Source of the DNA: Rachicladosporium sp. CCFEE 5018
Lineage: Eukaryota; Ascomycota; Dothideomycetes; Cladosporiales; Cladosporiaceae
Direction: 5' to 3'
DNA length: 64,000 nucleotides
NCBI GenBank assembly: GCA_002077045.2
Contig: KZ111143.1
Coordinates: 1,527,219-1,591,218, forward strand
Shown here piece after piece: positions 39,601 to 48,778 of the stretch. Position numbers and translations under genes: made by a program. The notes under the pieces are model-generated. The model made no database searches. It had not been told where the DNA came from and saw nothing but the letters and a program-made list of their open reading frames with translations. Numbering within the stretch: position 1 is the stretch's first letter; each line of letters opens with the position of its first letter.

Positions 39601-40902
39601 TCCCTCCTAGACATCGCCCGCGGCTGCGAAACCCACATCCGCCGGCTCTTCACCGAACTAGCCTCAATTCGCCCCTTCGAGCTTCTCCGCTCCCCACGCG
39701 ACAAGGCGAATTACCTCCTCATCAAAGAAGCCCGGATCATAGCCATGACATCCACCCACGCCGCCATGCGCAGGGAAGAGATTGCCTCCTTAGGCTTTCA
39801 ATACGACACAGTAGTGATGGAAGAAGCCGCCCAATTGACAGAGATCGAAACGCTCATCCCCTTCGCCTTGCAAACGCTAAGTCCGGGCAAGACACCTACA
39901 TCTCGGCTGAAAAGGATAGTCTTAGTAGGCGACCACCTCCAAAACGCGCCTATCATCCAAAACGCCGCTTTCCGCCAGTACGCAAATCTAGAGCAATCCC
40001 TCTTCCTCCGCCTCGTCCGTCTCGGCGTACCGATCTGCATGCTCGACGCCCAAGGCCGCGCACGCCCAAGCCTAGCAGCACTCTACCACTGGCGCTACCC
40101 CTCCCTCACCAACCTCCCCATCACCACTACATCCCTTGAATTCCAGCGCGCGAACGCGGGGTTGAGATACGACTACCAATTCATCGACGTGCCCGCTTAC
40201 CGCGGCGTCGGCGAAACGGAACCGAGTCCGCATTTCATCCAGAATTTGGGCGAAGCGGAGTATGTCGTTGCTATGTTCCAGTATCTCCGCCTCCTCGGCT
40301 ATCCGGCCGCGAAGATCAGTATTCTGACTACTTATGCTGGGCAGAGGGCGTTGATCAGGGATGTGCTGGGGCATCGGTGTAAGGGGAAGGCGATGTTTGG
40401 GATGCCGGGGTGGGTGGGGACGGTAGATAAGTATCAGGGGGAGGAGAATGATTTTGTGCTGTTGAGTCTTGTGAGGACGAAGACGGTCGGCTACCTCCGC
40501 GATTTGAGGCGGCTCACGGTCGCGCTGTCGAGAGCAAGACTGGGACTGTACGTCTTCGGACGACGCGAAGTCTTCGAATCTTCGCTCGAAGTGCGGCAAG
40601 CTTTCTCCCTGCTCTTCGCAAGGCCGGAGAAGTTAACTCTGGTTCTCAATGAACTTCACCCCACACAACGCGGCGTCGAGGATGAGGTCGAGGGTACGGA
40701 GATGGAGGGGCTGGAGCATCTTGGCTCCTACATCCCCGTCATGGTCAAGGCGAAGCTCGAGCAGATCAAAGCTGAGGGAGGGCAGATCGTAGCTGAAGAC
40801 AGTGGCGGAAGGATGGAAGACGAGGAGGACGAGGAAGGTGGGGAGGCGCTGGCAGAGGATGCGGCTGGGATGGAAGGTATCGAGGAGGACGACTTGGTGT
40901 GA
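36619..40902 (+). CDS. Intron-binding spliceosomal helicase Aquarius/Cwf11
   Basis: SF1 helicase of the Upf1-like group that joins the spliceosome at the intron branch region (human AQR, fission yeast Cwf11). Intronless, 1427 residues from the ATG at 36619; an ATG at 36667 is an equally good start, since the conserved part begins with RPTVHDL and HFAQLARRIW. The N-terminal ~750 residues are the helical armadillo-like scaffold. The helicase core has GPPGTGKT (Walker A) near 832, VVMEEAAQ (motif II) near 1066, VGDHLQNAPI (motif III), GTVDKYQGEENDFVLLSLVRT (V) and RRLTVALSRARLGLYVFGR (VI). The C-terminus is an acidic tail. It shares a promoter region with Rer1. Confidence 0.93.
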   Translation: MVREKDAVTSPWTIARMQRPTVHDLTSDGNHFAQLARRIWLTAKPAIVLSNIVKDELYDKLEAESFPQPQLALLEQLQCLERYLWPGYADDASNQHILLILLLINVKRKENLPIWSLFEASPDAFSSFFKRVLHMSIDASLPISVRQHVLVFIITAFQSLDSGVVRKECAPLVSIAIWTNLHSESERERKLAGSVALQKAWRAAGKKYSSADDEGQARVRFERSWLYTLVLDFLARLYGLEGNADQRQTNVRYCERFLELLCDLLSQLPTRRYVNALLQDLNVLAAIKLSSRYQDEDSSLLRELHEVLAHYIGFPIDDQSGKQLSRQEYEEVSNAGIARLQRVALQLHPEKLKFLILANYGLLSQRAELQSHLADLSDAELLELVSELGLRSRYPDRFPVITDRTFLLEVVVTALEAKPYYTDAVRDMTTMPTERVLYDKALIRTDDYDGTKPLAIPKLNLQYLTPGDFLWRSFILYRAEAFYEIRKHLEDTVKRLQPRRQPTGITRFDGFSSMVIPITKPAIIETLPPRVGEDVPAEIKAEVMLDVSRLQPKLRQEWESVRPEDVVFLLNVQAQDRALTNGHASDLTPIHEKLGLKTVRCAEVISVLDEAGRMLRRDGPPGDDSLRPRQRRLLLRLDAASYKQDQAGSKADPMDGINLIVRRRARENTFKAVLDSVKNLAVSDAPLPAWFQDVFLGYGYPATVTAARLADKTKAVDYRDTFLDWQHLIESFPGQPVEPDGNADGSFPPPYVLESTTAAPAPPPRTAKKRKREAEADSVAQDVQAIKVSTYEPPNAGPYPTDAPKVNKVRFTPAQVKAVSSGTKPGLTLVVGPPGTGKTDVATQIISNIYHNYPEQRTLLVAHSNQALNQLFQKITALNIDERHLLRLGHGEEELTTEASYSKAGRVESFLERGSQYLAEVQRLANSINAPGAHGSTCETAAYFDQVYATPMWKRFWTAVEGLTSAEEISSIFPFHAFFADAPQPLFPANTPHASLLDIARGCETHIRRLFTELASIRPFELLRSPRDKANYLLIKEARIIAMTSTHAAMRREEIASLGFQYDTVVMEEAAQLTEIETLIPFALQTLSPGKTPTSRLKRIVLVGDHLQNAPIIQNAAFRQYANLEQSLFLRLVRLGVPICMLDAQGRARPSLAALYHWRYPSLTNLPITTTSLEFQRANAGLRYDYQFIDVPAYRGVGETEPSPHFIQNLGEAEYVVAMFQYLRLLGYPAAKISILTTYAGQRALIRDVLGHRCKGKAMFGMPGWVGTVDKYQGEENDFVLLSLVRTKTVGYLRDLRRLTVALSRARLGLYVFGRREVFESSLEVRQAFSLLFARPEKLTLVLNELHPTQRGVEDEVEGTEMEGLEHLGSYIPVMVKAKLEQIKAEGGQIVAEDSGGRMEDEEDEEGGEALAEDAAGMEGIEEDDLV

Positions 40903-40965
40903 GGCCGTCCACCCTATTATATTGTACACCATATGTATCAATACCCCGTCCAGTCATCGAGCAGG

Positions 40966-41871
40966 CTATGTCTTCTCCGGTCGCGGCGACAGCTCGTCGG
41001 TGATGTTCTGAGGGCCTTTCCAGGCTAGTGCGACGTATCTGCATCTTGTCAGTGCCTATGCCTGGATTGCTCGGGTGGGGGGACTACTTCGTATGACTCC
41101 CCCTCGCCACCAGCTCGTCCTTCTCGTTCGTGAAGCGGATGGAGGTGTAGGCTAGTGTCTTGCCGAATTTGTCGCAGGTTACTTCGGCTTTGACTATATC
41201 GTACCTCTGTCAGCCAACATGCCTCTCAGTCCTGTGTCATATCACGCTCGAAAGTGAAGAGGAAGGACGTACTCTTATCCCCTATCTTGCCGCCAGAAGC
41301 TAGGTATGTCACTACCTCTTGATCAGCACACCGTATTACACATCCCCATGCCGCTGTCGAGATGTGCGGACAATCGTACCGTTCAAATCCGTGCTCACGC
41401 CCGTAGCGAACAGTCCTCTGCTCGCTACGGCTAGGGAGCCGCCGAGATCGACCATTGAGGCTATTGTGCCGCCGTGGAGGATGTTGAGACGATTCTACGG
41501 ATCGTCAGAGTCAGTAGATAACGGGTTGGAGGCAAGGTCAAGTGCCGTACGGTGTGTTCCTTCTGTATATCGAGCTCGAAGTTCACTGTGCCTGGCCGGG
41601 CAGCCGTAACGCGGAGCTGCAGTCACCATTGTCTCAGCCTTTCAGCACTTGGTAGGTGATGGTCGTTGCACAGAACCTTACACTATCGAGTAGTCTACAA
41701 GCCATCAGACTCAGGCAATCTAGAAGACAGTCTAGGGCGGACTCACCGTGGCTCAAGACCAGAGTTCGCTCGGAAGGACTCCCATACCTGCAATAGTCAG
41801 ACCTTAGCGCTACGACTTGGACCTCTGACGCAGAGCGATCATACCGATCGAACGAACTTCAGGGCTGACAT
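40966..41871 (-). CDS. Hotdog-fold acyl-CoA thioesterase, ACOT13-like, eight exons
   Basis: PaaI/ACOT13-type thioesterase that hydrolyses acyl-CoA, probably mitochondrial or peroxisomal. It is invisible as a long frame because it is cut into eight exons in 0.9 kb: 41845-41871, 41747-41787, 41682-41694, 41551-41616, 41380-41494, 41273-41311, 41088-41193 and 40966-41038. All phases agree and give 159 residues. The third exon is a 13-nt micro-exon. Motifs: VWESFRANSGLEPR, FELDIQKEHTNR, then NILHGGTIASMVDLGGSLA carrying the hotdog HGG and the catalytic Asp, TGVSTDLNVTYLASGGK and ARGSHTKYVALAW. Donors include GTATGA, GTACGG, GTACGA and GTAGTC, so several are weak, but each is fixed by the family reading. 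Confidence 0.88.
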
Positions 41872-42117
41872 TGCAAAGATGTTTCACAGCAAGTCATTCA
41901 CGTGGTTGGACGGTCGTTGCAACGGCAGGGCAGAGATGAAGTGAGGTCAATGGGTCTTGGCAAAGTTTCCTGGCTTCACGAGGCGACCGAGGGCCCGAAG
42001 ACATGTATGTTCGAGGCACTGGCTACTGATACCGGACGAGGAACGGGTGAGGAGCAGGTGTGGAGAGCACGGCGTCATGAAGCTGCTGTTGGCGTGATAT
42101 GTACACTACGCTACAAG

Positions 42118-44152
42118 CTATGTCATGGTATACTTAGGGCCCTCGCCACCTTGCGGCGTTTGCCAGCTGTAGTCTTGTCAGTATAACTATCCAGTAGCAA
42201 CGCCGTGAAACGTGAAGGAGGACTTACTTGATATCCTGATCCGGCACCTTGATGTCGCAAGTCTTGCAGTGTATGCAACTGTAACGCTAGTCAGCAACCA
42301 GACTTCTTCTACCCGCTGCCCAAGCTCACAAAACGCACTTTTGCGAATTGATATTGAACCTCATCCCATGCTCCTTGCTATCATCCTCAATATACTCATA
42401 CACCCCAGCCGGACAAAACCGATTCTCAACTCCCTTATACTTCGGCCACTCTTTAGCGCCATGCTCATCCCAATCCTTAACCTGCAAATGACACGGCTGG
42501 TCCTCCTCGTGATTCGTCCCCGTCCGACTGACACTCGTCAGAATATCAAAGCTAATCTTCCCGTCTGGCTTCGGGTACTCGATCTTCTTGCACTGGTCCG
42601 CGTGTTTCGTAGCTGCGTGGTCAGGAGGACCATGCTTCAACGTCCAAGGAGTGTAGCCGCGGAACAGGAAGGCTTCCAGGCCTGAGTATACTATGCCACC
42701 GTACAGCCCTAGCGCGGTGTGGAAGGAGGGCCGCATGTTGCGGACGGCTTTGAGTTCAGTCCAGATGCTGGAGTTGCGGAGTTTGTCTTCGTAGTCGAAG
42801 AGGAAGACGGCGCTGTCTTCTGATTCTGAGGAGGCGGTAGATGCGAGAGCTGTGTAAGCTGCTTCTGCGGCTAGCATACCGCTTCGCATAGCCGTGTGGG
42901 TGCCTTTGATTTTGGGGACGTTGAGAAAGCCGGCTGTGTCGCCTATGAGGGCGCCGCCGGGGAAGGCGCATTTGGGTATTGACTGGAAGCCGCCTTCATT
43001 CAGCGTACGAGCGCCGTAGGAGATGCATTTGCCGCCTTCGAGGTATTTGGCGTACATGGGGTGGTGCTTCATTTTCTGGAACTCGCCGTATGGTGCGAGC
43101 CAGGGATTGGGGTAGTCTAGGCCTACGACTAGGCCGATGGAAACGAGGTTCTCGCCGAAGTGGTACATCCAGCCGCCGCCGTATGTGTCTGACGGGAGAG
43201 GGTAGCCCATGCTGTGCGCTACTAGGCCAGGTTCGTGCTTTGCTGGGTCGATCTCCCAGACTTCCTTGATGCCGAGGCCGTATGTCTGATGTTGCGAGTC
43301 TCGCCGCAGGTCGTACTTCTTGGTGACTTGCTTTGTCAGTGACCCATGGCAGCCTTCTGCGAGAAGTGTGCACCGGGCATGAAACTCCATGCCACGCTCA
43401 AATGAGTCCTTTGGCTTTCCCGACCGTGATAGACCCAGGTCGTTGGTCGCCACACCTCGCACTTCACCCTGTGGGGTGTACAAGACTTCCGAAGCAGCAA
43501 AGCCAGGGTATATCTCAACGCCTATCTCTTCCGCTCGCTCCCCAAGCCACTTAGTGAACTGGTTCAATGAAATGATGTAGTTGCCCTTATTATGCATCTG
43601 GGGTGGCGCAGGTATGGGTATAGTGCTGTTCTTCGTGAGGAAGCGCATCTTATCCTTGGTAGCCGGAGTGGCATTCTCGAAACGATTCGGATTATCCTCT
43701 GAGTTCCAATTCGGCAAGAGCTCGCTCAGCGCAGATGGCTCGACTACATTGCCACTCACGATGTGATCCCCAAGCTCGCCCGCCTTCTCCAACAACACTA
43801 CGCGGAATTCTTCATTGCCAGCCTCTGCTGCAAGCTGCTTGAGCTTGATCGCTGCACTGAGACCTGCAGGCCCGCCGCCTACTATGACTACATCCACCTC
43901 GTCCGACTCGCGGTCGATCGTTCGAGGATCGAAGTCGTCATCTGGGGTGGCGAAGCGTCGTCGAGCAGTGCTGCTGATCGCTCGCCGTTGCCCAGCTGTT
44001 ATGGTCGCTGGTCGGTATGTTCGACTTAGCCATTGTGATGTGTTGGGTCTTGTGGCGGGGACTATGGTGGCACCCAACGCTCTTCTTGACAATGCAGGAA
44101 GCTGCACCACCCGCTGCCGAGTTGCGGTGACCACTCTGGAAGGAAGAGACAT
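42118..44152 (-). CDS. Electron transfer flavoprotein-ubiquinone oxidoreductase (ETF-QO)
   Basis: Inner-membrane mitochondrial enzyme passing electrons from ETF (fatty-acid and amino-acid dehydrogenases) to ubiquinone. Three exons: 42339-44152, 42228-42278 and 42118-42166, total 637 residues. The start at 44152 gives a long Arg/Ser/Thr-rich presequence; the FAD loop VVIVGGGPAGLSAA lies at 88-101. The 4Fe-4S cysteines are Cys580 (FCPAGVYEY), then NCIHCKTC (606, 609, 612), the last three built by the first splice, which uses donor GTGCGT at 42338. The alternative GTGAGC seven bases later would insert extra residues and break the motif. The C-terminus GGEGPKYTMT is typical. ORF-based annotation would wrongly end the protein at KCVL. 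Confidence 0.93.
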
Positions 44153-45280
44153 GACACGAGAAAGCGAGTATTGACCAAACGAAAGAACGAGGCTCACCAT
44201 GAGACAGTGGCGTGCAGGTCCATGAAGTGTGCATATGGCGAACTGCATGTTTGAACTCCACCTCGGCTTACCGGGCGAAGCGCGGCAACCAATGGCTGGC
44301 CTTGAAAATGTAAGGCAGACCTCATCCTGCTCTTTCAGGCCAATATCGTGGCGCATAATTGGCGCACGACTCAATGGTCATCGTCCTCTAGAGACGCCCA
44401 GGTTGCTTTTGTTCATCTGTAATGATCTCCGTCAGAAGTACTGCAGGGTGAAGTTAAGTGAAGTGAATCGAAACTGAAGTCTCGATCACGTGGCGGAGTC
44501 AACCACGACTTCTGTCTGCCAAGACGAGGCGGAAGTCGAAGATCCGCTCGTCGCATTGCAGCGCAACACAATCTCAACTCCGCACCGACACAGCACACGA
44601 TATTGCTGTTTCATCGCGCATCTTATCGCATCAGCCTCGCCTCACTCTAGTGACCGCGACGCCAATCATATCGCAAGGCGCACACCGCTTCTGTAACGCG
44701 CCAGAAGACAGGAGGACCATTCTAGGCCTACCGCACAGGAAGCTCGAGTCCCACAAAGGCACAGGACAGGATCAAGGAACAGGACATCAATATGGACTCC
44801 GCAGAGCCAAAGCCAGGGGCCGATAGCGTCAGTACTTGCTTCTTGCCGGATCTTGCATCTTTGCGCATCTTCCCATGGACACCGCTCTGACCCTTCCGCA
44901 GCGCCTCTACCTAGGCAACCTCCCTCGCAATGGTACGCACTACTTGATGTGATCTCCCCATGGCGCATGGCCTTTATCTTTCGTACATTTGCATGGCATA
45001 TGCGCAGGACAGGACGCGACATGCCACGCTGGCGCTGCACGGCCTGACATGCGTGGACGTGGACATGGCTGGCGTGCGCTTCTTGTGACTTCCGTTCCCA
45101 TCGCGCTGCTATGACGGCCGCCTCACTCTTCTCCTCTGCTCTCTTGCGTTCCTTAACTCACCGTTACCGGGTACTGATCTAGGGCTGCCGGAGCTGGAGC
45201 CTGGCTTGGCCTAGGCTGTCCATCGCTCACCCGGATGACGCTAACTGGATCTTGTGCACACTAGCTACCAAGGCCGATGT
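44153..45280. other. Intergenic up to the assembly gap
   Basis: About 1.1 kb from the ETF-QO start to the N run. It does not continue the GH3 gene found right of the gap: no long minus-strand frame with GH3 features is present. Frames at 44490-44696 and 44666-45040 have no recognisable domain. I see no gene. Confidence 0.5.
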
Positions 45281-45380
45281 NNNNNNNNNNNNNNNNNNNN
45301 NNNNNNNNNNNNNNNNNNNNNNNNNNNNNNNNNNNNNNNNNNNNNNNNNNNNNNNNNNNNNNNNNNNNNNNNNNNNNNNN
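45281..45380. other. Assembly gap (100 N)
   Basis: Exactly 100 undetermined bases, the conventional filler for a gap of unknown size between scaffolded contigs. It falls inside the copy B GH3 gene and at the left limit of the duplicated segment. Confidence 0.99.
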
Positions 45381-46439
45381 AGTGCCTTTTCCCAAGTCGT
45401 GCACTTGGCCTTGAGAGTGAGAATGCGCTTGAGCGAGACTTTGACGCGATCTAGACTGATGTTGAAGTTGTCAATACCCAACTTGAAGCCTTCCAATGCT
45501 TCCTGTTGGTGCACGTATGAGCGACATAGCAGCACGATGTCGCAGCCAGCATTGACTGCCATGACTGTACCACCGCCGACGCCTATGTTGTGACTCAATG
45601 CTTCCATTTCCAGGCAATCTGAGATCACGACGCCTTCGAATTGTAGGTCATTGCGCAGCAGGTCGTTGACTACCTGTTCCGAGAGACACGCATGCATCAC
45701 ATTGAGACCGACCGAGGACATCGCGCATCCGCCGACCATCATCGCGTCCAGTCCCTCCTTGATCGCGTTGCGAAATGGCACGAGTGCGTTGAGACTCAGC
45801 TGCTCTAATGACTCTGTGATAGTGGGTACGTCAAGTGCAGATCCCAGGAATTCGAGGGAGCCATAGGAAGGGAAGTGCTTGCCCATAGTAGCAAGCCCAG
45901 CTTCCTTGTAGCCATTCATTGACGCAATGCCATACGATGACACCTCTTGAGGGTCGTCGCCACTGGTTCGCACTCCAAGGGGCTGGTTGCGAGCATTGGT
46001 CAAGACGTCCAGGCATGGTCCGAGGATGATATTGATGCCACATGCTGAGATCTCCTGCGCAGTAGCTTTCGCGACCTCATATGCTAGCTCGCGGCTACCG
46101 GTCGCAGCGAGACCCATCGCGGATGGGTACTGCCGGATGTAGATATCATCGAAGAGACTGTTGACACCGCCATTCTCCTGATCAATACCAATGAGCAGAG
46201 GTACAGGATGTCCAGCATCATGAGCACATTGCTGGAGCTCTAGCACGAGCTGCGTAGTTTGCTCGGCTGACTTCAAGTTCTTGGCAGTGAGGAGTATCGA
46301 CCCAATGTGATGCTCCTGGATGAGCTTGCGAATCTGCGGAGTGACGGTATGACCTTCAAAGCCCATCATGAACAGCTGACCGAGCATACGGTCGGCATCT
46401 TGCCATGCGGCATCCAGAGAGTCCGATCCGAGTGCCATG
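45381..46439 (-). CDS. GH3 beta-N-acetylglucosaminidase (NagZ-like), copy B, cut by the gap
   Basis: Same gene as 1-690 but with 353 codons visible from the ATG at 46439 to the N run. Beyond the part seen in copy A it shows LDAMMVGGCAMSS, FEGVVISDCLEMEAL, whose Asp is the expected catalytic nucleophile, and GCDIVLLC. The family normally continues well beyond this point (fungal members often have a second domain), but the sequence left of the gap carries no continuation, so the 3' part is missing from the assembly or lost at a rearrangement. Upstream of the ATG the frame is open with a TTG only. It is divergent from the deacetylase at 47150, as in copy A. Confidence 0.87.
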
Positions 46440-47149
46440 TTGGACGCGCTAGTGCTGACGCGTGAAGTGAGCGTCTGCAATGCTGCCGTTGCAGTTGAGT
46501 TCTTTAGCTGCAGGTCGTACTGTCACTGGCGAGCGTAACGTTCCGTTGTCGATGTGCAGATCTCTGGGCAATCGACATGGCTGGCTAATAATCCCAAGAT
46601 CCACCTTTGATGTAGCAGGAGAATGCAGTCACTGTCGCATTATATTTGGTACGCCAAACGCCCATCCGTTGCATGAAGCAGGTGTAAGATCGTTAGCAAA
46701 TTGTCATCCGTCTGTGTGATATGGTCGTGTCGAACAACCTTGGAACGAAGTATCAAGACTGGCAATCGAAGTGTGAGGTTGCATCCGGGAGCTCGCCTCA
46801 AGCTTTGGCCTCCTTCGGTGCATGTGTCGACAACACTGCAGCCTCCCGTCTTCTTACCCTGTCAACATCGACATTATCTTCCGACGTAACGACCTCATCA
46901 CACACAAGGTGAATAGGGCAAGTACGACTGATGCTCGTCACCATCGCGAAGACGACACGCGCGCGAGACGTGTCTCTTTGTGAAAGGTAAGTCTATGCTG
47001 ATCGATCTCATGTCTCTATTTTCCTACGCTATGTGGCAGTCAAATACTCTCGCTTCCCCAAGACCATTGATTACGATCATGCACGTGTGAGACTGCGTGC
47101 TGGAGAGAGGCGACTACGGAGTCAAGATCTCTTCCAAACAACGCCCAAA
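46440..47149. promoter_or_regulatory. Shared divergent promoter region of GH3 and deacetylase, copy B
   Basis: Counterpart of 691-1410, nearly identical. The deacetylase leader around 47075-47125 differs from copy A by indels. No gene is seen in it. Confidence 0.5.
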
Positions 47150-48460
47150 ATGCCCGCAGCGATCTCACCAGAACGCGCGAAGAACGGAGTCACGAAGCTC
47201 ACCGGAGGTCGACTCGTACGAGGCAATGAGCTAGTCAATGGCGATCTCTGGATCAGCTCCATCACAGGCAAGATCCTGAACGGCCAAGAAGCCTTCTATG
47301 AACATCACATCACCCCAGACGTAGTCATCGACCTGAAGGGAAAGATTCTTGCACCAGGCTTCATCGACCTACAGGTCAATGGCGGGTTTGGCTTCGACTT
47401 CTCCACAGTGCCTGACGACATGGTTGAGTATTGCAAGGGTCTGAATAAGTTGGATCGGAAGCTCGTAAGGACCGGAGTCACTTCGTATCTGCCTACGCTA
47501 CCGAGCCAGAAGGCAGAGGTCTATCACAAGACGTTGGAGTACCTTGGACCTTCTGGCGCAGAACGAAACGCACTTCAAGGCGCCGAATCCCTAGGCGCAC
47601 ACTGCGAAGGTCCATTCATCGCCGGCACTAAGTGCGGAATCCATAGCCCCTTAGTCCTTCGCACCGCCCCTAACGGCCTCTCCGACATCGAAGCCTGCTA
47701 CGGTCCCGAGAACTTCTCATCCCAAGAAGACGATACCCGCTCTCCTATCACGATGATCACCCTCGCCCCGGAACTCCCCGGCATGATGTCCGTCACACCC
47801 TCTCTCGTCGCCCGCGGCATCAAAGTAAGCCTAGGCCACACCGAAGCGACCTACTCGCAGACAACCCTCGCTCTCCAAGCCGGAGCCACAATGCTTACTC
47901 ACCTCTTCAACGCCATGCGGCCCCTGCACCATCGCGATCCCGGCCCGTTCGGCACTCTCGGCTCAACCTCCTCTACCATATCACGTCCCTACTTCGGCAT
48001 AATAGCAGACGGCATACACCTGCACCCCACGACCGTGAACCTCGCTTATAACGCCCATCCCTCGGGCTTCATCCTCGTGACCGACGCGATGAAGACTATG
48101 GGTCTACCAGACGGGACTTATGATTGGACGAACGGCGATAAGTGGGTGAAGAAAGGTGCAGTGCTTACGCGACAAGGCACAGACACCCTCGCTGGGAGCT
48201 CTGCGACACTTGTCGAATGTGCTTCGAATTTCTGGGCTTGGAGCGGGGCGAGTATCCCTGAGGTCATCAGGACTGTCACTGCTGCGCCAGCAGAGGTGCT
48301 TGGATTGAAGGATGTGAAGGGCACGTTGGATGCGGGTGGGGATGCAGATCTGGTGGCGCTGGACGTTGTGGAGAGAGACGATGGTACGAAGAGATTTGAA
48401 GTCGATCAGGTATGGAAGTTTGGGGTGAAAGTGTACGATGTTTCCGACCAAGTGCAATGA
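47150..48460 (+). CDS. N-acetylglucosamine-6-phosphate deacetylase, copy B
   Basis: Intact 436-residue duplicate of 1411-2721 with all family motifs kept (HCEGPF, GHTEAT, HLFNAM, VTDAM). Differences cluster: the first ~95 codons carry many synonymous and some amino-acid changes (for example VNGDLWISSITG against VDEDLWISSVTG), while the next several hundred bases are almost identical, as after gene conversion. In copy B the frame is open upstream to 47033, but the shared ATG at 47150 is the better start because the upstream part is frameshifted in copy A. Confidence 0.94.
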   Translation: MPAAISPERAKNGVTKLTGGRLVRGNELVNGDLWISSITGKILNGQEAFYEHHITPDVVIDLKGKILAPGFIDLQVNGGFGFDFSTVPDDMVEYCKGLNKLDRKLVRTGVTSYLPTLPSQKAEVYHKTLEYLGPSGAERNALQGAESLGAHCEGPFIAGTKCGIHSPLVLRTAPNGLSDIEACYGPENFSSQEDDTRSPITMITLAPELPGMMSVTPSLVARGIKVSLGHTEATYSQTTLALQAGATMLTHLFNAMRPLHHRDPGPFGTLGSTSSTISRPYFGIIADGIHLHPTTVNLAYNAHPSGFILVTDAMKTMGLPDGTYDWTNGDKWVKKGAVLTRQGTDTLAGSSATLVECASNFWAWSGASIPEVIRTVTAAPAEVLGLKDVKGTLDAGGDADLVALDVVERDDGTKRFEVDQVWKFGVKVYDVSDQVQ

Positions 48461-48778
48461 GAATGGAGGAGCCGAGTCGCCCAAGCAGAGCAGGCGGCTT
48501 AGACAGAATGGAAGGCGATCAACAAGGGATATAGACTATGCTCGCTACAATATACAATGATATAGAATGTGATTGCACGAAGTAGTACGCTAAGGCTGTC
48601 TCTTGCGCGTGGTGTTCGCTGGCATGTGATGATGACGTTGGCAAGGCGCGAATCGGGAGTGTCAAACCATTCAGCTGTTTGTTGGCTCTCGATATCCGCC
48701 TGACAGCGCTTGACGAAATACTTGTCGCCCAGCACGACGAGAGGGATGGCTGGATCGCAATAACAGTGCTAGACCACG
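48461..48778. other. Intergenic, deacetylase to ADCK2-like gene, copy B
   Basis: Counterpart of 2722-3039, very similar; no gene seen. Confidence 0.6.

Noticed and set aside
39474..40139. 221-codon Arg/Pro/His-rich frame inside Aquarius
   Set aside because: Overlaps the helicase core in another frame; composition is typical of an off-frame reading of GC-rich coding DNA.
42326..42338. KCVL as the C-terminus of ETF-QO
   Set aside because: These residues are intronic; the iron-sulfur cysteines and GGEGPKYTMT ending lie in two further exons.
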